Assembly (NCBI GenBank): GCA_030533445.1
Contig: CM060064.1
Span: forward strand, 24,492,626-24,556,625
Length of the DNA stretch: 64,000 nucleotides
Direction of reading: 5' to 3'
Origin: Cyprinodon diabolis
Lineage: Eukaryota > Chordata > Actinopteri > Cyprinodontiformes > Cyprinodontidae
The notes under the pieces were generated by a model, which was not told where the DNA came from, searched no databases, and saw only the letters and a list, made by a program, of their open reading frames with translations. The position numbers and the translations under genes are program-made. Positions 53,826 through 63,675 of this stretch are shown here, piece after piece. Within the stretch, counting starts at the first letter, position 1. The number at the start of each line of letters is the position of its first letter.

Positions 53826-54315
53826 TGTCATGATCTTGGCGCTGATGGTTTGGGTTTTTTCCTTTGCTCCTTGCTCCCTGTCTAATTGGTTCTGCGGTTC
53901 TAAGTTGTGTGTTTGCCTCCCATCAGCGCCAGGTTATTTGTGTATTTTGGTGAGACCTAGTTTTCTTTAGTCTGTCTGCTTCCCTGATTATGACCAGTTT
54001 TCTGTCCTGTGGATCAGCGGCGTCTGCTGCTCGCTCTCTAGAAACTCTGGGGGCGTGGCCGCTGCAACTGCGGTCAAATCTCCCTACTGGATTCTGCTGA
54101 GTTCTCCGCGAATGAACTGAACTTTGAATCAAGTCAGTGACTTTGCTCCAAGTCGCATTCAGCTCCACATCCAGTCTCTGACCTGTATTCTCCTATCCCT
54201 GCAGAGATCTGCTCCGCAGCAGACGAGCAGCCCCGCGCACCTGTTGGTGTTTAATAAACGTTTTGAACTTTCCCACTGCCTGTCTCGCCTCGAATTCTGG
54301 GTCCAATATTCTGAC
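53826..54315. mobile_element. second copy of the TGTCATGA repeat family
   Basis: Begins TGTCATGATCTTGGCG and has TAATAAACG..TTTGAACTTTCC and ATTCTGGGTCCA near its right end, as at 20,989-21,873. Shorter and with an eroded right terminus. Confidence 0.55.
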
Positions 54316-54899
54316 ATCATTACATTTTTACAGGTTTGCTTAAAAAGATTTATATAGTAGCCCATAATATAATAGTGAAACATAAAGTCAGGAAAATATC
54401 TCATAGAAAATGTTTTTTACTTGCATTTCAAATCAATATATTACTGATAGCAAATGACATGTATCTCTTGGCCCTGGGAATATTACATGCCAGTCGCTGC
54501 TCCATTCAAGGCTATGACCTCATCGTTGTCTTGGAAAAACCGATGTGTAGACATTTACTCTCTTGTTCTCTGACAATAGAGTTCAAGCACCGCTATTTAC
54601 AGTAGTAGCAACATTCCTGCATTAAGTGGTTTGCTTAATTAATTGGTGATGTTTAGAACAGGATGACATACAAAAGAGGAACCCATTATATCCAGATTAC
54701 GTTCTGGTCATACGTGGTTAAATAGTACATGATTTAAATGGGAATAAACCGGATTAGCTCACTGACTTGCGCGTTGATCACATAACTATGTTTTTCTCTC
54801 CAAAACACACAGCTGCACCGCAGACTTTGGAAGAAAAATCCAGTCCGTCACGGCGGTGCGGTGCTGATCCCCGCAATATTAACCCTTCATTTCGTATTG

Positions 54900-55148
54900 A
54901 TGATTAAAAGTATTTATAACTACATTATTTTACAGTACAGTACAGTAGTTAACGTTTATACCGTACTTTTATTTGTTAAACAAATGCTTGGGCCTGTATA
55001 AAGTTTTTATTCCCTGATTTCAATGTTGTATGGAGTATTTCATTGTATGATAACTCTAAAAAAAAAAAAGGTTTCTACTTCACGTATTTCACCTATCGCG
55101 GGTTCTTTTTGGAACGTAACCTCCGCGATAAACGGGGGTTCACTGTAT
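54900..55148. mobile_element. pogo/Tigger-like terminal fragment
   Basis: The right end, read in reverse complement, begins TACAGTGAACCCCCGTTTAT and CGCGGAGGTTACGTTCC, typical of Tigger-like inverted ends in vertebrates. A TA follows as expected. The left end is diverged, and a related AAATGGGAATA..CCGGATTAG block occurs at both 54.74 and 55.15 kb. Confidence 0.5.
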
Positions 55149-55319
55149 TTAAAATGGGAATACTCCGGATTAGCTCACTGGCTTTTGGGTGGGTCACAGC
55201 CATCCCTGACAACAGTTTAGAAACGCCACTATTCATCGCGGCAGCAAGCAGCATTCTTGCATAATGTGCCCAAAAAGCCTGGGGGGTTGGGCCTTTCATG
55301 CTTGTTGTAAGGCATCATA

Positions 55320-55324
55320 GGGTC
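55320..55324. repeat. left target-site duplication GGGTC of the BEL/Pao element
   Basis: GGGTC directly precedes the 5' LTR and recurs at 63,075-63,079 directly after the 3' LTR. A 5-bp duplication fits BEL/Pao integration. Confidence 0.9.
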
Positions 55325-55737
55325 TGTTGGTGCCATTTTCTATTTAGTAATTTACATTCATATTTAGTTAGCATTTTTGAATATGTTCAGTATTTGCATA
55401 TTATAGAATATTTCTGATTGCATTAGAAATAAGTTACTGCTTTACTATTTTCATAATTTCCTTTGGTTTAAATTTGCATTTGTTAATGCTTAGAATTATC
55501 TTGAATAATAGCTGATAGGATTTGACGTTGAGCAATGACGTGGCAGAGCTGTGCGTCTCCAAAAAAAAAAAAAAAACTTGTGTGCTTTGTTCTGACTGGA
55601 AATAAAGACGGGGCGAACACACTGTTTTCTACCGTCGTTCAAATATCAACACGCGTAGACTCGTTCTTTCCGTCTGACTGAGTGGTTATTTGCATTCATG
55701 AGAAGAAATATTTAAGCACGGACATTTAGCCACTAAA
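55325..55737 (+). repeat. 5' LTR of the BEL/Pao element
   Basis: 413 bp from TGTTGGTGCCATTTTC to CATTTAGCCACTAAA. It contains AATAAAGACGGGGCG, a likely polyadenylation signal, at about 55,600. It does not end in the usual CA; the boundary is set by the two copies and the target duplication. Confidence 0.93.
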
Positions 55738-56293
55738 TTAAGTAGAAAACAGTCGCCGAGGGCGAGACAAGTTCCGAGGGAAACAAAGGAAAGTGCCGCA
55801 TGCGTTGGGCTCGCTGATGAAGGAAGCCTGCCGGCTTGGAGCAGCAGAGGGCGGTGCTCACCAGAGGATTTCCAGACGGCCTCAATGATGATGGATGAGT
55901 ACAAATATCAGATACAAATGAATAAATAAGCAAAGCGTCGGACTTGGAAGTAATGACTGAAAATTCATGACATTTAACTGTATTTGCCGACGCCAAGTAA
56001 CGTGGATGAGTCATTTTGCTCAAAGTTGCAAGTGTGCTGCTCTGCTTTTTAAGAAGCCATTTACATGGTTTGGAGAAAACGCTATTTAAAAAAAAAAAAA
56101 AAGAAAAGAAAAGTCACATCAGCTTAGAAGAAACTCAAGCCTTTCTCTGGAAATAAAGCCTTAAATCTTACTTTAGAAAACTACATGTTTTAAGATTAAA
56201 GGAAAGCTTATTTGGATTTCAGAAGTGTGCTAGAGTTTGCTGAGGCCTTTTTAACATAAATAGCAGTTCAAAGTGTCTAAGAGTGGAAACAAG

Positions 56294-59200
56294 ATGGAGA
56301 ACAATGTCGAGCTAGAAACTAAAAGAAGGATCAAGTTAACTCCAAAGGCAATAAGTGAGAAACTTGATAAGCAAATGTCTTTAAGAAAACGTGTTCTAGC
56401 TCGCCTTGTTTCCAAAGCAGAGGAAATCGATAATTTAATGAGAGATGATTTCAATGCACACACAGTAGAGAAGGATCACTTGAGAGAATACTCAAAATTG
56501 CTGAATGAGTTTATTGAAGTTAATAACACAGTAAGCGAACTGTTGTCAGAAGAAGAAAGAAAGGCTGACCAGCAGTATTGGAGTGAGCCTAATCTCACCA
56601 AGTATGAAAACTTTTTGTCCATATTGGAGCAGTGGATAATAGAAGTAAAACAGCAACCAAGGGCTGCTCCTGAAAAGACAGCCACTGAGCATGAGGCTCC
56701 TGTGGATGTTGCTGTGGCACAGCAAAGTGAGTTTGCTGCTGATGAGTTTGCTGCTGAAGAGGTGCACCCAGATGACAGTGTGTCCACTGTGCATCAGAAG
56801 CAGGCTTCAGTCCTAGTACGAAGCGTATGCAGTAAGGGATCCAGCGTATCATCTCATGCATCGTCTATGCGTAAGAAGGAGGAAGCTCGTCGAGCAGCTT
56901 TACTAGTGCGTGCAGATGCACTTAAGAAGAAAGAAGCATTACAGTTGCAAGAGGCCCAAATAGAAGCACAGCTTGCTGCACAGGAAGCACATCTTGCAGC
57001 TCAGCTGAAATATCAGAAAATTCAGATGAGAACTCAATTGGAGAAATTAGATTTCGAGACAGCTCTCGCAGAATCCACAGCAAGGCTGCAGGTTCTAGAA
57101 GAATATGATAACATGGAAGATGGGATGCATTCATACCTGAACAAAAACATGCATGCAGCTACAACCATCCCACGTTATGGTCCAGACGTCAGACCGAAAT
57201 CTTCAAGCTGTCTTCAAGCTCTCCCAGATAACCGTGTGCCTCATGTTCCAGCTAGGAACACACCGCATGAGCAAGTGAAGAAAGAAAAGGATGATGTTGC
57301 AACCACACGTCCAGGTGCCAGCATACATCCTGGTGCAAAGCAAATGGAACTCGGTGAGGTGATCCTGAAACAGAAGGACATCACTGAGATGTTAGTCACA
57401 CAACAAAGACTAGCCAATTTACCTCAACGCAAAGTCCCTGAATTCAGTGGTGATCCTCTGGAGTTCCTGCCGTTTCTGAGAGCATTCGAGCACATCATTC
57501 ACAGTCGGACAGACAATGATGCAGATCGTCTGTATTATTTAGAACAATTCACCACAGGTGAGCCGAGAGAATTGGTGAGAAGTTGCCAACACATGAGTGC
57601 ACAAGAAGGGTATGAGGAGGCAAGAAAGCTTTTGACTTATCACTATGGCAATGAACAGAGAATAGCTGCAGCCTACGTTGACAAGGCTGTCAAATGGCCT
57701 CCAATCAAAGCAGAAGATGCTAAGTCGCTCCACAGCTTTTCAATTTTTCTGACTGGGTGCAGCAATGTAATAAATAATTTGGAGTATCTACAGGAAATGA
57801 ACAGCCCAAGCAACCTTCGAATCATTGTCCACAAGTTACCCTTCAGGCTTCGGGAAAGATGGAGAGTTGTAGCTTTCGACATCCAAGAGAAAGAAAAAAG
57901 AAGAGCAGACTTTGATGATCTTGTAAAGTACATCAACAGACAAGCTAAGATAGCTTCTGACCCACTGTTCGGTGATGTGAAAGACCCTGCTGAGGCAAGA
58001 GAAAGGTCTAAGTTCAGCGCTAAACCTGCTATGGGTCGACTGAAAAGAACCACTGGCCTAGCAATAAGCGTAATGCCAGCAGATCAGTCTTCTGACTCAA
58101 GAAGGACTAAGCAGACTAGCAACGCATTTCAAGAGCCATGTCTTTTCTGCAACAGGGGACACGGTCTGAGTGCATGCAACAAAATCAGAAGTCTGCCGAA
58201 CAAAGAAAGAATTGAGTTCCTTAAGGGAAAAGGTCTTTGTTTTGGGTGTCTGACTCAAGGGCACATGGGAAAAGATTGCAAAAAGAAAGCCACATGTGAA
58301 ATTTGCACTAAGAAACATCCTACACTGCTCCACACGAAGAGAGAGGAAGATGGCAACCTAATGACTGCCAAGCCTGAGAAGTCAATTGAAGGCTTCACTA
58401 GTGAACACTCTAGCCCACATCAGCAAATGTCATCCAAAGAAGAACTGTCAGCTGTCACCGGGGCCGGAGGCAGTGATAGTATCCTTTCCATTGTGCCGGT
58501 GCGCATCAAATCCAAGAAGAGCAACAACACCATGGAAACGTACGCGTTTATGGACTCGGGAAGTTCAGCAACATTTTGCTCTGAAAGGTTGATGAGGCGA
58601 CTTGGTGTCAATGGCAAGAGGACTCAAGTGCTACTACGTACCATGGGCCAGGAAAAGCCTGTGTCCTGCTTTGTCCTCTCAGATTTGGAGGTGTGCGGTT
58701 TGACAGAGAGCACGTACATCAGCCTGCCAGATGTTTACACCCACACAGACATACCTGTAACAAAGGAGAACGTTCCGGTAGAGAAAGACCTGGAAAGATG
58801 GCCGTATCTGCAGAAGGAAGTGCAGTTACCACAGATCGATGCAGATGTGGAGTTGCTCATCGGAATGAATGCTTACTCTGCAATGGAGCCGTGGAAGATA
58901 ATCCACAGTCAAAATGACGGGCCTTACGCCATAAAGACAACCCTTGGCTGGGTAGTGAATGGCCCTCTGAAGAAAGAGAATGAACTCAAACCACCAAGTC
59001 ATTTCAGTCATGGTGTTTCAGTCAACAGAGTGTCAGTCAGCAATGTGGAAAACATGCTGTTGCAGCAGTACAATCACGATTTTCCGGAACAAGCCTGCGA
59101 TGAGAAGTCAGAAATGTCACGAGAAGACATTAAATTCATGCAGTGTGTGACGCAAACAACCAAGAAAATCAATGGACATTACTGCATTGGTATGCCTCTT

Positions 59201-62200
59201 AAAAACAAAGACATTGTGATGCCGAACAACAAGAGTGTTGCTGAGCAACGAGCATTGAGCCTGAAAAGGAAACTTGCCAAGAACTCCAGCTTTCATGACG
59301 ACTACACAGCCTTCGTGTCAGACCTGCTGAGCAAAGGCTATGCGGTGGCAGTCCCTGCAAATGAGCGCAACCGCAATGATGGCCGAGTATGGTATATTCC
59401 CCATCATGGCGTGATCCATCCGCAGAAGGGTAAGTTGAGGGTCGTCTTTGATTGCACCTCTTCTTTCCAAGGGAAGTCGTTGAATGAGGAGTTGTTACAG
59501 GGGCCGGACCTCACGAACAGTCTGGTTGGAGTCCTGACAAGATTTCGCCTTGATTACATTGCACTCATCTCAGACATAGAGGCAATGTATCACCAGGTGA
59601 GAGTCCCTGATGAAGATTCTGATCTTTTGCGATTCCTCTGGTGGCCAGAGGGAGATCTGAACCAGCCTCTGTGTGAGTACAAGATGGTTGTGCACCTGTT
59701 CGGGGCCAAATCTAGTCCCAGCTGTGCTAACTATGCCTTGCGCCGGACTGCAGAGGATGGGAAAGATAGGTCGTCACCTGAGGCAGTAACCACGATTCTC
59801 GAGCACTTTTATGTAGATGACTGCCTTGTCTCAGTGTCTGACGAGAAGAAGGCTATTTCCTTAACCAAAGACCTCATTGCACTCTGCAAAAGTGGAGGTT
59901 TCCTTTTGGCTAAATGGTCTAGCAACAGCCGTGAAGTATTGTCATCACTTCCCGAACATGAGCGTGCGAAGGAGATCAAGCATCTAGATCTAGACAGGGA
60001 TGAGTTACCCATGGAGAGGGCGCTTGGAGTGGACTGGTGCATAGAATCAGATTCTTTCAAGTTCCGCATTCTTGTGAAGAACATGCCTGTCACCAGAAGG
60101 GGTATCCTATCAGTCGTAAGCTCAATTTACGACCCCCTTGGCTTCCTGTCGCCGTTCATCCTTATGGCTAAGATCATTGTGCAAAATCTCTGTCGGTTGA
60201 AACTTACCTGGGACGATGACATTCCTGAAGAAATTGCGAACAGATGGTTTGCCTGGCTGTCTGACTTGAGCCGGTTCGCCAGCTTCTCTGTCAAGAGGTG
60301 CATTAAACCAGAGGGATTTGGTTCAGTAGTGTCAGCACAGCTACACCATTTTTCTGACGCTAGCGAGAAGGGCTATGGAGTCGTCAGCTACGTTCGCATT
60401 GAGAACAGCCATGGTCAAATCCATTGCTCGTTTCTGCTAGGAAAATCTAGAGTGACGCCGCTCAAGCCAGTTACTGTCCCACGTCTTGAGCTGGCTGCAG
60501 CTACCATCGCGGTGAGAATGGACAAGCTCATGAAGCAAGAATTTCGAATGGACCTCAAGGAGTCTGTGCTATGGACAGATAGCACCACTGTCCTCCGCTA
60601 TATTGACAATGATTGCGCTCGTTTCAAAACCTTCGTAGCGAATAGAGTGTCGACAATCAGAGAGAACTCAAGGCCAGCACAGTGGAGATATGTCGGTACA
60701 TCTTCTAATCCAGCTGACCACGCATCACGAGGAATGAATGCAGAGCATTTCATGGAGTGTCAGAGTTGGATTGAAGGACCTGACTTCCTTGCCAAGGACG
60801 AGTCTCACTGGCCGGTCCTCTCAGAGTTCTCAAGAGAGATAAGTGATGATGATGCCGAGGTGAAGCGCAAGATCACTGTGAACCTCATCGACGCCGTCAA
60901 CTCAAGCACAGACCCTCTCTTCAAGCTGATTCATCATTATTCTAACTGGCACAGTCTAAGGAAGGCCGTTGCCTGGATGTTGAGGCTGAAGGAGCTGCTT
61001 AGAAATCTGTGTGAACAAAGGAAGATCTTTGAGTCTCAAACCCAGTCTCAAGGTAATCAAACTGTGAAACCTAAGATCGTTGACGACCACATGCAGAAGT
61101 GGAAATCTGGCCTGAAAGGAACCCATCTGACCGTCGAGGACATCAGGATATCGGAAACTGCCATCATTCAGTTCAGCCAGAGACAAACTTTTCATAAAGA
61201 GCTTTGTGCACTGCAGAATGGTGATAAGGTCAAGAGAAGCAGTTTCATCGTGAGATTGGACCCGTTCCTCCAAGATGGTGTCCTCCGGGTTGGTGGAAGA
61301 CTGCATAAGGCAGCCTTGCCGGAACACACAAGGCATCCGGCTATTCTAGCCAAGAATAATCATGTCACAACTCTGATCATCAGGAAAGCACATGAGGAGA
61401 CTGGGCATGGAGGGAGGAACCACACCCTCGCTCGACTGAGAGAAAGAGTCTGGATATGCAAAGGGAATGCAGCAGTGAGAAGTGTGCTTTCAAGGTGCGT
61501 GAAATGCCGAAAAAGTCAAACTGCAGTTGGTGAACAGAAAATGGCAAATCTACCACCAGATCGTCTTCAGCCGGATCACCCACCATTCACCAACGTTGGC
61601 GTAGACTATTTCGGCCCCTTTGATGCCAGGCGTGGACGAGCGCGAGTCAAGCGCTACGGAGTCTTGTTCACTTGCCTTACAATCCGAGCTGTACACATCG
61701 AAATCGCACACTCACTGGACACAGACTCATGTATAAATGCAGTGAGACGTTTCATTGCTAGACGAGGACAAGTGAAGGTTATGAGATCAGATAATGGTAC
61801 AAACCTTGTGGCTGCAGAGCACGAGCTCCGCAAGGCTTTGAAGGAATGGAACCAGTCCCAGATTTCCGAAGCTCTGCTGCAAAGAGGAGTTACCTGGATT
61901 TTCAACCCGCCTGCTGGGTCGCATCATGGCGGAATCTGGGAGCGCCAAATAAGAACAGTGCGCAAGGTACTCAGCAGTGTCCTGAAGCTCCAGTGTCTAG
62001 ACGACGAATGTCTGCACACCGTGATGTGCGAAGTGGAAGCAGTGATCAACAGCAGACCCCTTACCAAGTCATCTGATGATGTCGATGACCTCGAGCCACT
62101 GACACCGAATCATCTTCTTTTGCTCAAGGGAAGGCCAGCACTTCCTCCTGGCACGTTTCACAAAGAAGACCTGTACTGCAAACGAAGATGGAGGCAGGTG

Positions 62201-62494
62201 CAGTATATCTCAGACATCTTCTGGAAGCGTTGGTCTAGAGAATACTTGCCCCTCCTACAAGAACGGCAGAAGTGGCTGGAGAAGAAGAGGAACGTGAAAG
62301 AGGGGGACGTCGTACTCATTGTGGATGAAAGGGCTCCAAGAGGGTCCTGGTTGATGGGAAAGGTGGAGAAGACCATTCACGACGCCCAAGGATTTGTTCG
62401 TCGGGTCCTCGTGAAAACGAAGACCAACATCCTTGAGAGGCCCATTGACAAGTTGTGTCTCTTGTTAGAGACGGAAGAATCTCATGGACAGTGA
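56294..62494 (+). CDS. BEL/Pao gag-pol polyprotein (single frame, 2,066 aa)
   Basis: Uninterrupted frame from ATG at 56,294 (MENNVELETKRR) to TGA at 62,492. Gag-like part about 1-690, with an Ala/Glu-rich coiled coil near 209-272 and cysteine/histidine motifs at C616, at C649 (a canonical CCHC knuckle) and near 671. Aspartic protease DSG at D754. Reverse transcriptase with D1094 and YVDD at 1173-1176. RNase H with D1355, E1399, D1429. Integrase with H1700, H1705, C1735, C1738 and the D1771, D1833, E1883 triad. A DUF5641-like C-terminal domain about 1960-2060. All key catalytic residues are present and no stop or frameshift is visible. The frame also opens seven codons earlier at a GTG, which I do not take as the start. 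Confidence 0.95.
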   Translation: MENNVELETKRRIKLTPKAISEKLDKQMSLRKRVLARLVSKAEEIDNLMRDDFNAHTVEKDHLREYSKLLNEFIEVNNTVSELLSEEERKADQQYWSEPNLTKYENFLSILEQWIIEVKQQPRAAPEKTATEHEAPVDVAVAQQSEFAADEFAAEEVHPDDSVSTVHQKQASVLVRSVCSKGSSVSSHASSMRKKEEARRAALLVRADALKKKEALQLQEAQIEAQLAAQEAHLAAQLKYQKIQMRTQLEKLDFETALAESTARLQVLEEYDNMEDGMHSYLNKNMHAATTIPRYGPDVRPKSSSCLQALPDNRVPHVPARNTPHEQVKKEKDDVATTRPGASIHPGAKQMELGEVILKQKDITEMLVTQQRLANLPQRKVPEFSGDPLEFLPFLRAFEHIIHSRTDNDADRLYYLEQFTTGEPRELVRSCQHMSAQEGYEEARKLLTYHYGNEQRIAAAYVDKAVKWPPIKAEDAKSLHSFSIFLTGCSNVINNLEYLQEMNSPSNLRIIVHKLPFRLRERWRVVAFDIQEKEKRRADFDDLVKYINRQAKIASDPLFGDVKDPAEARERSKFSAKPAMGRLKRTTGLAISVMPADQSSDSRRTKQTSNAFQEPCLFCNRGHGLSACNKIRSLPNKERIEFLKGKGLCFGCLTQGHMGKDCKKKATCEICTKKHPTLLHTKREEDGNLMTAKPEKSIEGFTSEHSSPHQQMSSKEELSAVTGAGGSDSILSIVPVRIKSKKSNNTMETYAFMDSGSSATFCSERLMRRLGVNGKRTQVLLRTMGQEKPVSCFVLSDLEVCGLTESTYISLPDVYTHTDIPVTKENVPVEKDLERWPYLQKEVQLPQIDADVELLIGMNAYSAMEPWKIIHSQNDGPYAIKTTLGWVVNGPLKKENELKPPSHFSHGVSVNRVSVSNVENMLLQQYNHDFPEQACDEKSEMSREDIKFMQCVTQTTKKINGHYCIGMPLKNKDIVMPNNKSVAEQRALSLKRKLAKNSSFHDDYTAFVSDLLSKGYAVAVPANERNRNDGRVWYIPHHGVIHPQKGKLRVVFDCTSSFQGKSLNEELLQGPDLTNSLVGVLTRFRLDYIALISDIEAMYHQVRVPDEDSDLLRFLWWPEGDLNQPLCEYKMVVHLFGAKSSPSCANYALRRTAEDGKDRSSPEAVTTILEHFYVDDCLVSVSDEKKAISLTKDLIALCKSGGFLLAKWSSNSREVLSSLPEHERAKEIKHLDLDRDELPMERALGVDWCIESDSFKFRILVKNMPVTRRGILSVVSSIYDPLGFLSPFILMAKIIVQNLCRLKLTWDDDIPEEIANRWFAWLSDLSRFASFSVKRCIKPEGFGSVVSAQLHHFSDASEKGYGVVSYVRIENSHGQIHCSFLLGKSRVTPLKPVTVPRLELAAATIAVRMDKLMKQEFRMDLKESVLWTDSTTVLRYIDNDCARFKTFVANRVSTIRENSRPAQWRYVGTSSNPADHASRGMNAEHFMECQSWIEGPDFLAKDESHWPVLSEFSREISDDDAEVKRKITVNLIDAVNSSTDPLFKLIHHYSNWHSLRKAVAWMLRLKELLRNLCEQRKIFESQTQSQGNQTVKPKIVDDHMQKWKSGLKGTHLTVEDIRISETAIIQFSQRQTFHKELCALQNGDKVKRSSFIVRLDPFLQDGVLRVGGRLHKAALPEHTRHPAILAKNNHVTTLIIRKAHEETGHGGRNHTLARLRERVWICKGNAAVRSVLSRCVKCRKSQTAVGEQKMANLPPDRLQPDHPPFTNVGVDYFGPFDARRGRARVKRYGVLFTCLTIRAVHIEIAHSLDTDSCINAVRRFIARRGQVKVMRSDNGTNLVAAEHELRKALKEWNQSQISEALLQRGVTWIFNPPAGSHHGGIWERQIRTVRKVLSSVLKLQCLDDECLHTVMCEVEAVINSRPLTKSSDDVDDLEPLTPNHLLLLKGRPALPPGTFHKEDLYCKRRWRQVQYISDIFWKRWSREYLPLLQERQKWLEKKRNVKEGDVVLIVDERAPRGSWLMGKVEKTIHDAQGFVRRVLVKTKTNILERPIDKLCLLLETEESHGQ

Positions 62495-62644
62495 AAGACA
62501 TTTCATCCAGTTAATTGTCTGTTAACTACTGGAATTCAAGTTAGTTTATGTTTAGACTTCAGTACATTTAAGTAATGGGGATTTGAGTATAGAAAATGAC
62601 TTTTCAATTTATTGGTTTAGTGTAATTGTCATCCCCATGATGAG

Positions 62645-62661
62645 CAATTAGGGGCCGGAAA
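62645..62661 (+). other. polypurine tract before the 3' LTR
   Basis: AATTAGGGGCCGGAAA directly abuts the 3' LTR. Purine-rich apart from two C and two T bases, it is the expected position of the plus-strand primer. Confidence 0.6.
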
Positions 62662-63074
62662 TGTTGGTGCCATTTTCTATTTAGTAATTTACATTCATAT
62701 TTAGTTAGCATTTTTGAATATGTTCAGTATTTGCATATTATAGAATATTTCTGATTGCATTAGAAATAAGTTACTGCTTTACTATTTTCATAATTTCCTT
62801 TGGTTTAAATTTGCATTTGTTAATGCTTAGAATTATCTTGAATAATAGCTGATAGGATTTGACGTTGAGCAATGACGTGGCAGAGCTGTGCGTCTCCAAA
62901 AAAAAAAAAAAAACTTGTGTGCTTTGTTCTGACTGGAAATAAAGACGGGGCGAACACACTGTTTTCTACCGTCGTTCAAATATCAACACGCGTAGACTCG
63001 TTCTTTCCGTCTGACTGAGTGGTTATTTGCATTCATGAGAAGAAATATTTAAGCACGGACATTTAGCCACTAAA
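62662..63074 (+). repeat. 3' LTR of the BEL/Pao element
   Basis: 413 bp; I found no difference from the 5' LTR in a block-by-block reading. Followed by GGGTC at 63,075-63,079. Confidence 0.95.
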
Positions 63075-63130
63075 GGGTCCTTTTCCAGATCAAACTGAAA
63101 ATTTTACCAGCTGAAAGATAATAGAAATAA

Positions 63131-63675
63131 CAAAAATAGTATAACAATACGCCTATTATTATCAGAGTAAGATATTGAGGCTGTAGAATGATAATCCCTA
63201 TGGTCTAATGTAATTCCTTGGAAAGGTGGAGCGCACATCAGCTGATCTAAATAAAAGAAAGATGCCATAAAGTCAAACAGCATAATAGGCTAGTATCCGT
63301 AATATATATAAATAAGTTAAATAAGTAATTGTACAATTTCTGATATCATAGGCCATCAAGTGATAAAAAAAAAAAGAAAAACATTTAAGGCAACATTAAT
63401 AACTTGACCACAGTTGGGAGCAAACCCTTAACCTTTTGAATTGCAGACCATTCAACCTACCCTCACGCTAAACCTGGGGAACAATAATCTGCTCAGCTCG
63501 CAACAGGTGATACCCCTCCCAGTCTGCTCATTCACCTATCTAATCCTGACTCATGGGACGCCGAAATGGACTCAGACTGCCACCTAGTGGCTATAGTAGT
63601 CACATGTTTTTCACACAATTTGTGAAACACGCAGAGCGTGAGTGAAGTGTCCATTTCCAACCATCACCCACTGTA
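63131..63675 (-). repeat. right arm of the inverted repeat pair (partner 51,881-52,669)
   Basis: In reverse complement it starts TACAGTGGGTGATGG and TTGGAAATGGAC, and its inner end (63,131-63,214) matches 52,586-52,669. A CCACTAGGTGGCA-like word occurs near the outer end, comparable to CACCAGGTGGCG in the left arm. The BEL/Pao element ends about 55 bp to its left. Confidence 0.7.

Larger units (their letters stand above)
48306..55319 (-). other. probable kif13a 5' intron, repeat-rich
   Basis: No match to the missing first kif13a exons was found here by eye. The interval contains a hAT-like repeat, one arm of an inverted repeat pair, a LINE 3' end and two further transposon copies, listed separately. 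A minus-strand frame at 48,847-49,161 is not recognised. Confidence 0.5.
55325..63074 (+). mobile_element. near-intact BEL/Pao LTR retrotransposon
   Basis: 7,750 bp with two 413-bp LTRs (55,325-55,737 and 62,662-63,074), a GGGTC duplication and one long gag-pol frame between them (56,294-62,494). The protease, reverse transcriptase, RNase H, integrase order without an envelope frame, the cysteine/DUF1758-like protease region and the DUF5641-like C-terminus fit BEL/Pao rather than Gypsy or Copia. The LTRs appear identical by eye, including a 16-A run. Antisense to kif13a and probably inside one of its 5' introns. Confidence 0.95.

Noticed and set aside
55434..55622. 62-codon minus-strand frame repeated identically at 62,771-62,959
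   Set aside because: It lies inside the two LTR copies, so the duplication is explained by the retrotransposon.
56273..56293. GTG as start of the BEL/Pao frame
   Set aside because: Eukaryotic translation would begin at the in-frame ATG at 56,294; the seven earlier codons are probably untranslated.
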